A DNA stretch of 38,440 nucleotides from Muribaculaceae bacterium (lineage in GTDB: Bacteria > Bacteroidota > Bacteroidia > Bacteroidales > Muribaculaceae): assembly GCA_022484565.1 (NCBI GenBank), contig JAKVKZ010000030.1, forward strand, positions 1 through 38,440, given 5' to 3'. The notes beneath the pieces were generated by a model. It was not told where the DNA came from. It made no database searches and worked only from the letters and a program-made list of their open reading frames with translations. The position numbers were made by a program, and so were the translations under genes. Below are positions 32,436-38,440 of the stretch, one piece after another (position 1 is the first letter of the stretch; each line of letters starts with the position of its first letter).

Positions 32436-35400
32436 ATGAAAAGCCTCAGAATCCTTATAGCTGTGCTGATGGCAGCAGTTGCCGTGAACACGAGTTTGGC
32501 AGATGTAGTGAATCTGACAACGGAATACATGAATAATCCCCTCGGCATAGATGTGGCCGCTCCGCAATTCGGATGGCAGATGAGCGCGACACGACGTGGA
32601 GCGTCGCAGCAGGCATACAGGCTTGTGGTGGCGGAAAGTGAAGCGGCATTGGCCAGCGGAAACTACGTGTACGATTCGGGGAAAATAAATTCAGACAAAT
32701 CAGTGGCAATTCCCTACGCCGGCACAAAATTGAAGCCAGCGACACGCTATTACTGGAATGTGACTGTGACTGACGAACAAGGCGAAGAAGCGAAAGCAGC
32801 AGAGCCGGCATGGTTCGAGACAGGCATAGACGGCTGGAGCAATGCCCAATGGATAGGCTCATCGGAAATAAGAATGTCGCCATTGCGGTCGAGTTTCGGA
32901 CTTGACTGCCTGATAGACTTCCAAGGCGACAAGGCAAGAGTGATTTGGGGCGCACGCGATGTGAACAACTATTGCTTCGTGGAACTGAGGCAAGGCGACC
33001 ACCAAAATGTGCAGATTGGATATGTGGTGGATGGAAAAGAGACAGTGAGCGCAACCGAGGACTGCCTGATAGCCGGCAGCCGGCACACGGTGAGAATCGA
33101 CAACCTGTCATCGCAACACTGCTTCAGCTACCGATATTATGTGGAAATTGACGGAAACGAGATGGCAAATCCCGCAAATGTAAGTGCGGAAGCTGACAAA
33201 TATCTGTTTGTGGCAGCACCTTATCCAGTAAGTGAACGCCGCACGGTGTGCAGACTTTATAAAGTGGGAGTGAGCGGTGACGCGACGTTGCAGAGCGCAT
33301 TTGTGAGCAAATACAAGTCGGGCAACCTGCTTGCCACGCTGGACAACACAATAATATCGCAAAACGACAACGATGTGGAAATAGGAGACATCGGCGACCA
33401 AAATTCCGCACCGCTGCTGCGCAAGACATTTGAAGTGGATGGAAAAGTGAAGTCGGCAAGACTTTATGCCACGGCAAGAGGGATATATGAATGCCAAATG
33501 AACGGGAAAAGAGTAGGGGCAGATTTCTACAACCCCGGATGGACCGACTACAGAAACAGAATAATGTACAACACCTATGATGTGACATCACTCATCAACC
33601 AAGGGAAAAACGCCATAGGCGCAACACTTGGAAGTGGCTGGTGGAGCAACGTAATGGCATACCAAATAGCCTGGCAAGACCAATACGGCGAACGGGAATC
33701 GCTGATGGCAAAACTCGTGATAGACTACGATGACGGAACAAGGACAACAGTGGTGAGCGACTCATCGTGGCTATGCAACGACAACGGTCCAGTGATAGCC
33801 GACGGAATGCTGAACGGCGAGACATACGACGCACGCCGAGAAGTGGCAAAATGGAGTGAGGTGAAATGCGACACATCGAAGTGGAGCAACGTTGACATAC
33901 TCGCAGCACCCGACGACAGCATAGCAATTCAGGCATATATCGGCTCGCCGGTACGCAACAACATAACTTTGACGGCAAAATCGGTGAAAGAGCCAGTGAA
34001 AGGCGTGTGGGTGTACGACATGGGTCAGAACATGGCCGGAGTGCCACGAATAAAGCTGCATGGCGCAGCGGGCGACAGCATAGTGCTGAAATACGGAGAA
34101 ATGATATACCCAGAGACACTGCCGACAAAACCAGTGCCGCCATACACACTGGAACAATATGAAAAGATGAAAGGGCAAGTGTACACCGACAATTACCGCA
34201 GCGCACTGTCAACCGACGTGTACGTGATGAAAGGCGACGCAGCGGGAGAAACATTTGAACCGCACTTCACCCAACACGGATTCAGATACATAGAAATACA
34301 CGGGCTGAAAGCTCCACTCGCACTTGCCGACGTGGAAGGGCTTGTGCTGGAATCGATAGGAGAACAGACAAGCGGCTACGAAACATCGGATGAAAACATA
34401 AACAGACTGTACGAGAACATTCTGTGGGGACAGCGCGGAAACTTCATCTCGATACCGACCGACTGCCCACAACGTGACGAACGGCTAGGCTGGACAGGCG
34501 ATGCGCAAATCTTCGCAAAATCGGCTACATATAACGCCAACGTAGAACCATTCTACCGCAGATGGTTAAATTCAATCCGCGACGACCAAGGCAAAGACGG
34601 CTCATTCGTGATATTCGCGCCGACACTTACCGACGGGAACGGCGACGGACGCGGCGGAGGTTGCCTCGGATGGATGGAATCAGGCACAGTGGTGCCATGG
34701 CAGACATATCTGCAATACGGCGACACGAGATTACTTGCTGAAAGCTATGAATCGATGAAACGCTATCTTGACTATCTTGAAAAGGAAGCAGTGGACTACG
34801 TGCAGCCTTACGGAGGCTTTGGCGACTGGCTGGCACTTGACCCAAGCAACTCGATGCTGACAAACACGGCATTCTTCGGAATGGACGCAGAGATAATGCA
34901 AAAGGCCGCAACGGCATTGGGAAAGACCGCCGACGCAAAACATTACGCCGACCTGCTGACAAACATCAAGGAAAGTTTCAACAGACACTTCGTGGCGAAA
35001 GACGGGAAAACAACCGTTCCGCCAGTGGCAGACCTGTTCGGAACGAATTACAACAAAGACTGGTTCCTGTCAACCCCGAAAGACGGTATAGCTGACACAC
35101 AGACTTCATACATAATGCCATTGAAGTTCGGACTGCTGAACGAAGTGAACAAGAAAAAGGCAGTGAAACTGCTTGTGGACAATGTGGTGAAGCACGGCAA
35201 CACACTGACGACAGGATTCATTGGCACACCATTCATCACGCAAGTGCTGAGCGACAACGGACATGGAGACCTCGCCTATAAACTGTTCCAACAGACAGCA
35301 TATCCATCGTGGCTGTATCCAGTGCTGCAAGGCGCGACAACAGTGTGGGAAAGGTGGAACTCATATACAATAGAAAACGGATTCGGGCCAGTGGACATGA

Positions 35401-35762
35401 ACTCGTTCAACCATTATTCCTACGGAGCGATAGAAGAATGGATGATGGGCTATTCAGCCGGAATAAAGGTGGATGAGAACAATCCGGGGTACAAGCATTT
35501 CATACTTCAGCCATCAATCGGCGGAACATTCGACTATGTGAAGGCACACTTCGACTCACCTTACGGAAGGATAGAAAGCGGGTGGCAGCGTGCAGGTAAA
35601 GGCTACACATATTCAGTGACCGTGCCGGCAAACACATCGGCAACACTGATACTGCCGAATAATGGCGGAATAAGTAAGAAACAAGAGCTGAAAGCGGGAA
35701 AATACGAATTTAAAGTACAAATTAAAGCACAAGTCCCAGCAACTGCGAAAAGCAAGAAATAA
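32436..35762 (+). CDS. GH78 alpha-L-rhamnosidase, exported
   Basis: This protein of about 1,108 residues has a signal peptide (SLRILIAVLMAAVAVNTSLA). GH78 enzymes remove terminal alpha-L-rhamnose from plant or bacterial glycans by an inverting mechanism. Architecture: an N-terminal fibronectin-like domain (LTTEYMNNPLGIDVAAPQFG), an inserted beta-rich segment (about 140-280) of concanavalin/LamG-like appearance, the GH78 N-terminal beta domain (VKSARLYATARGIYECQMNG), then the (alpha/alpha)6 barrel. The barrel has DCPQRDERLGWTGDAQIF (about 675-692) and SFNHYSYGAIEEWM (about 990-1003), the regions that carry the catalytic acid and base. A C-terminal beta domain follows. The frame opens at 32394, but the ATG at 32436 gives the signal peptide. 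Its 3' end overlaps the HAD gene. Confidence 0.92.
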   Translation: MKSLRILIAVLMAAVAVNTSLADVVNLTTEYMNNPLGIDVAAPQFGWQMSATRRGASQQAYRLVVAESEAALASGNYVYDSGKINSDKSVAIPYAGTKLKPATRYYWNVTVTDEQGEEAKAAEPAWFETGIDGWSNAQWIGSSEIRMSPLRSSFGLDCLIDFQGDKARVIWGARDVNNYCFVELRQGDHQNVQIGYVVDGKETVSATEDCLIAGSRHTVRIDNLSSQHCFSYRYYVEIDGNEMANPANVSAEADKYLFVAAPYPVSERRTVCRLYKVGVSGDATLQSAFVSKYKSGNLLATLDNTIISQNDNDVEIGDIGDQNSAPLLRKTFEVDGKVKSARLYATARGIYECQMNGKRVGADFYNPGWTDYRNRIMYNTYDVTSLINQGKNAIGATLGSGWWSNVMAYQIAWQDQYGERESLMAKLVIDYDDGTRTTVVSDSSWLCNDNGPVIADGMLNGETYDARREVAKWSEVKCDTSKWSNVDILAAPDDSIAIQAYIGSPVRNNITLTAKSVKEPVKGVWVYDMGQNMAGVPRIKLHGAAGDSIVLKYGEMIYPETLPTKPVPPYTLEQYEKMKGQVYTDNYRSALSTDVYVMKGDAAGETFEPHFTQHGFRYIEIHGLKAPLALADVEGLVLESIGEQTSGYETSDENINRLYENILWGQRGNFISIPTDCPQRDERLGWTGDAQIFAKSATYNANVEPFYRRWLNSIRDDQGKDGSFVIFAPTLTDGNGDGRGGGCLGWMESGTVVPWQTYLQYGDTRLLAESYESMKRYLDYLEKEAVDYVQPYGGFGDWLALDPSNSMLTNTAFFGMDAEIMQKAATALGKTADAKHYADLLTNIKESFNRHFVAKDGKTTVPPVADLFGTNYNKDWFLSTPKDGIADTQTSYIMPLKFGLLNEVNKKKAVKLLVDNVVKHGNTLTTGFIGTPFITQVLSDNGHGDLAYKLFQQTAYPSWLYPVLQGATTVWERWNSYTIENGFGPVDMNSFNHYSYGAIEEWMMGYSAGIKVDENNPGYKHFILQPSIGGTFDYVKAHFDSPYGRIESGWQRAGKGYTYSVTVPANTSATLILPNNGGISKKQELKAGKYEFKVQIKAQVPATAKSKK

Positions 35763-36378
35763 TGTAGTCGGCACCAGCTGACTTCAATCGCGGGACAGGA
35801 TGATTGCCGTAGGAAACGCCGCAAGTGCGGCAGCCTGCGGAATGACCCATCGCGATATCGAAAGACGTGTCGCCAACCACCAAAGCAGCATCGGGATTGA
35901 TAGAATTGGAATCAAGGATTTTAAGAACCATGTCGGGCGCAGGTTTGGACTTAAGTACATCCTCCGCACCGACAATCATGCCAATAAATCCATTGATGCC
36001 GAGATGCTCAGTAATCATCTCCAGAGAAGCATGGCCACGGCTTGAGGCTATCGCCAAGAAAACACCAGCAGCGTGCAGAGCGGAAAGAGTGGAAGCCACT
36101 TCAGGAAAAAGAGTGACTTTTGCAATGCTATTCTCCTCAACATAAATCCTGCGGTAAGTTGAAGCGGCAAAATCAAGAAAATCATCATCGTGATTGTCGG
36201 AAAGAGCGCCGAAAACATCGCGGAGGGGAACGCCGATAAGCGCCTTGATGCTGGAATCGGGTACAGGCGGCAAATGCAAAGCCGCCAAAGTGGATTGCGC
36301 AGTGGAAATGATGCTGAATTCAGTGTCGCCGACAGTACCATCGAAGTCGAGAACCACAGCAGAGAAACGGTTATTCAT
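35722..36378 (-). CDS. HAD-superfamily phosphatase (phosphoglycolate phosphatase-like)
   Basis: Protein of about 218 residues with all HAD motifs. Motif I is VVLDFDGTVGDTE with the nucleophile Asp, motif II is LAIASSRG, motif III is the Lys in VLKSKPAPDMV, and motif IV is ALVVGDTSFDIAMG. The cap domain is the alpha-helical C1 type. It probably dephosphorylates a small phosphate ester; the substrate is unknown. The ATG at 36378 is within the last codons of the acyltransferase gene (8-nt overlap, ATGAATAA), so it is translationally coupled to it. Its 3' end overlaps the convergent rhamnosidase gene by 41 bp. Confidence 0.9.
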   Translation of the reverse strand: MNNRFSAVVLDFDGTVGDTEFSIISTAQSTLAALHLPPVPDSSIKALIGVPLRDVFGALSDNHDDDFLDFAASTYRRIYVEENSIAKVTLFPEVASTLSALHAAGVFLAIASSRGHASLEMITEHLGINGFIGMIVGAEDVLKSKPAPDMVLKILDSNSINPDAALVVGDTSFDIAMGHSAGCRTCGVSYGNHPVPRLKSAGADYIISCFSQLLGLVL

Positions 36379-37492
36379 GGCGATCAGTTTTAGCCAACCG
36401 ACGGGTAACCACATTAGATTTTATCCTGCGATACGACCAAATCCAAGCCAAAGGAAGACCGACACCAACAATGGTGTAGAAAATCCAGAAATACCAGTCG
36501 TGAGGCTCGTGGACAACCATGTGGCAACCTACTTCGGCAAAAGGAAGATTGAAAATCCAGATTTTCAGCAGGCTGACAAGTTTGAAAGCGGAAATGTGGA
36601 AAACGAAGATATAGAGAGTGTTCTCGCCGCAAAATGCAAGGAACCGCTTGATGAAATTGTCGTGGCGATCGATGGCCGCCGACACCTGATGAACCATCAA
36701 GAAACCAATAGTGCCAGTGAGAGGCAAGACAAAAGCATCGTGGAGGTTAGGGGCAAGCGACATGCCGCCAAGCGGAATTGTGGCACCGCCAACGAGCAGA
36801 GCGCAGAAAATCAGCGATAGCCACCAATATTCACGGAGTTTTGCCTCGTAATTGCGGTAAATCATGCCGATACCGAAGAAAATAACGCCCCAATTCTCGC
36901 GGATTCCGCCTTGAACCACAGTCGTAACCTTAAGACCGTTGGAAATGCGGAAAGCGGCAAATGCAATTGCAGCAAGCACAATGACGATGGCCACGTTAGA
37001 GCCATGAAGCCATTTGGAACGGCCATCGAGCAGGCGATAGAGAATCAGGAACAGAATGCTCGAAATGAGCAAAGCACGGAAGAACCAGAACGCACCGGCA
37101 AGGAACTCATCGTAGCCAGCCATGGAAAAGACAATGTTGACAAGACGCTGAAGAGCCTGCGACATAGAGTAGGGATGCGTGACCCCGCCCGACCAATTGC
37201 CGAACTGCTCATTGAGAATTCCGAAATGAAACAGCAAATTGTGAATCACAAGGAAAAATATGCTCCATTTCACGAAAGGCAGATAAAGGCCCTTGAACCG
37301 CTTTGCACAGAAGTCCCAAGGATTATCAATATTGCGACGGCTGAAGAAATAGCCGGCAGTGATGAAGAAAATGGGCATGTGGAACTCGTAGATGAACGTC
37401 AGAAGCAAGCCCGGACATTCGGCGTGGCCGATGACCATGAGGATGATGGCAATGCCCTTGACGATGGAAATAGTGGTGTTACGCTGCTTCAT
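36371..37492 (-). CDS. Acyltransferase-3 family membrane protein
   Basis: This protein of about 373 residues has ten or so hydrophobic helices. The family signature is near the N-terminus (ISIVKGIAIILMVIGHAECP with the His, and FHMPIFFITAGYFFSRR). These enzymes transfer acyl groups, usually acetyl or succinyl, to sugars of exported polysaccharides or to lipids. Start at 37492 (MKQRNTT) is preferred because the upstream extension to 37528 would overlap the promoter. It is the first gene of a two-gene operon with the HAD phosphatase. The acceptor cannot be predicted. Confidence 0.85.
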   Translation of the reverse strand: MKQRNTTISIVKGIAIILMVIGHAECPGLLLTFIYEFHMPIFFITAGYFFSRRNIDNPWDFCAKRFKGLYLPFVKWSIFFLVIHNLLFHFGILNEQFGNWSGGVTHPYSMSQALQRLVNIVFSMAGYDEFLAGAFWFFRALLISSILFLILYRLLDGRSKWLHGSNVAIVIVLAAIAFAAFRISNGLKVTTVVQGGIRENWGVIFFGIGMIYRNYEAKLREYWWLSLIFCALLVGGATIPLGGMSLAPNLHDAFVLPLTGTIGFLMVHQVSAAIDRHDNFIKRFLAFCGENTLYIFVFHISAFKLVSLLKIWIFNLPFAEVGCHMVVHEPHDWYFWIFYTIVGVGLPLAWIWSYRRIKSNVVTRRLAKTDRHE

Positions 37493-37516
37493 TAAAAATA
37501 ATTCAGAATAGAGGTG

Positions 37517-37548
37517 CAAAGTTACCACAAGACGAGAGGAAAAACAAA
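37517..37548 (-). promoter_or_regulatory. Promoter of the acyltransferase-HAD operon
   Basis: The minus strand has TTTG (37545-37548), 20 nt, TAACTTTG (37517-37524). The ATG at 37492 follows after about 20 nt of leader. Confidence 0.7.
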
Positions 37549-37614
37549 TTGAGGATTGCGCAGATGATGATTTTTTGGCTGAAAAGCCGAAATAAACAGT
37601 TTGGGGACAGGCAC

Positions 37615-37647
37615 AAAAAAGGCCACGCCCAATAGGTGAGCGTGGCC
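37615..37647 (-). terminator. Hairpin terminator of the small heat-shock gene
   Basis: GGCCACGC and GCGTGGCC (37621-37628 and 37640-37647) form a perfect 8-bp GC-rich stem with an 11-nt loop. On the minus strand it is followed by six T (37615-37620). It lies about 55 nt after the heat-shock gene. Confidence 0.85.
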
Positions 37648-37699
37648 CCAGAACTTATGTGTCAGTTAACGTAACTTAGTTTGAAAGCAGCGTGCAAAA

Positions 37700-38140
37700 T
37701 TAGTTGACGCTAATAGCTTTTACTTCTTTCTTGAGAGCCTCTTTAGAAATCTTAGGAAGTTCAACGGAAAGTACGCCATTCTCGACGTGAGCCGAAATTT
37801 TCTCCTTATCAACATCCTCAGGCAGAATCATCGTCTGACGGAATTGTGAGTAAGAGAACTCGTGGCGCAGATAGTGAGTATCCTGAGCTTTCTTATCGTC
37901 CTTATTAGAAGTTTCAGATTTCTTTTCAAGAGCAATTACCAGATTGTTGTCCTCATCGAGGTTAACTTTGAAGTCATCTTTAGTCATGCCCGGAGCGGCA
38001 ACTTCAACGCTGTAAGCGTTTTCGTGTTCAAGGACATTAACAGCAGGAGCTGTAACGTAAGTTTTTTCAACCCAATCATTGTCAAATAAATCATTGAAAA
38101 CACTCGGTAACCAATTTTGATTTCTTCTTAATGGTAACAT
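37700..38140 (-). CDS. Hsp20/alpha-crystallin small heat-shock protein
   Basis: This 146-residue protein is a typical small heat-shock chaperone that binds unfolding proteins without ATP. The alpha-crystallin domain runs from about residue 35 (VNVLEHENAYSVEVAAPGMT) through FKVNLDEDNNLVIALEKK and HEFSYSQFRQTMILPEDVD to HVENGVLSVELPK, with the usual C-terminal extension. A good Shine-Dalgarno AGGAG lies about 10 nt before the ATG, uncommon in this phylum and suggesting strong translation. Upstream is a perfect sigma-54 promoter match, and downstream a strong terminator, so the gene is a single transcription unit. Confidence 0.95.
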   Translation of the reverse strand: MLPLRRNQNWLPSVFNDLFDNDWVEKTYVTAPAVNVLEHENAYSVEVAAPGMTKDDFKVNLDEDNNLVIALEKKSETSNKDDKKAQDTHYLRHEFSYSQFRQTMILPEDVDKEKISAHVENGVLSVELPKISKEALKKEVKAISVN

Positions 38141-38236
38141 GATTAAAATCTCCTATAATTAAATTGATATTAACTAATTTGTTTTGAGCTTCTTGCCTTC
38201 GGCTTTCGCTTCGGGAGGGAACCCACTTATAGAAGT

Positions 38237-38252
38237 TGCAAAGTGCGTGCCA
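38237..38252 (-). promoter_or_regulatory. Sigma-54-type promoter of the small heat-shock gene
   Basis: The minus strand reads TGGCACGCACTTTGCA, an exact match to TGGCACG-N4-TTGCA, with GG and GC 10 nt apart. Start would be near 38226, giving a leader of about 85 nt before the ATG at 38140. Most of the remaining 38141-38380 gap shows nothing else that I can identify. Confidence 0.75.
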
Positions 38253-38380
38253 ACGGAAAAAGAAAAGGAGAAGGTGAAAAAGTGTCAGAAAAAGTGACAA
38301 TTTGTAACCATTCTAAATAGTAAATGATGAAATTTTGGCAGAAATTGATGAAATCGGATTGAAAAATTCAGAAATATATT

Positions 38381-38440
38381 ATGGAATCAGTCCTTAAGAA
38401 AATGATGGTGAACAAAGCGGAAAATTTCGCCAATGAAAAG
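38381..38440 (+). CDS. Possible start of a rightward gene cut by the window end
   Basis: An ATG at 38381 opens a frame that stays open for the last 20 codons (MESVLKKMMVNKAENFANEK). The upstream 40 nt are AT-rich, as usual for starts in this genome, but no clear promoter is seen. It is too short to name. Confidence 0.3.
   Translation, partial: MESVLKKMMVNKAENFANEK

Overview
The window looks like a Bacteroidales chromosome (Bacteroides/Prevotella/Muribaculaceae-like; I cannot place it further). The evidence is the repeated use of the Bacteroidetes promoter (TTTG, 19-20 nt, TAnnTTTG), AT-rich leaders with few Shine-Dalgarno sites, a GldE-type protein, a large GH78 alpha-L-rhamnosidase and HlyD/TolC export genes. 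No rRNA, tRNA, CRISPR array or insertion sequence was recognised.

Layout. (1) 1-3655 is a defence-type island. A complete, AT-rich MvaI/BcnI-like restriction-modification system (endonuclease and controller leftward, methyltransferase rightward, two palindromic operators between them) lies inside a damaged AbiEii-type toxin-antitoxin locus. A 131-bp piece of the antitoxin gene is directly repeated on both sides. (2) 3656-4324 holds three 105-bp tandem repeats ending next to a promoter. (3) 4325-10533 is one rightward operon: a protein kinase fused to an AAA+ ATPase, a YbjN-like protein, two exported proteins sharing an N-terminal beta-domain followed by TPRs, and a stand-alone RyR-domain protein. 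It converges on a membrane TIR-domain protein (10591-11730) whose predicted periplasmic end has a related kind of beta-domain. I consider this set the best candidate for an undescribed signalling or immunity system. (4) 11736-15458 is a leftward operon of gldE, a phosphopantetheinyl transferase and a C69 dipeptidase, with the TIR gene as its apparent last member. (5) 15588-20536 is a leftward TolC/HlyD/ABC-2 permease export operon without an ATPase. (6) 20755-22843 holds three leftward envelope genes of unknown function. (7) 22844-24099 has three 282-bp repeats from the same family as those at 3.9 kb, dense in TGGGACA, followed by a sigma-54-type promoter and enolase. (8) 25610-32247 holds five Sel1-repeat genes made by duplication, with copied terminator/promoter cassettes between them and a cupin gene in the middle. 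(9) 32436-38140 holds the rhamnosidase, a HAD phosphatase overlapping an acyltransferase gene, and a small heat-shock protein with a second sigma-54-type promoter. A new rightward ORF may begin at 38381.

How the parts may work together (inference). The kinase-AAA protein would be the cytoplasmic signalling and remodelling component. The exported TPR proteins could sense or scaffold in the envelope. The RyR protein could bind a small ligand or partner, and the TIR protein could be a transmembrane NAD-consuming or adaptor effector. Nothing in the sequence proves these links.
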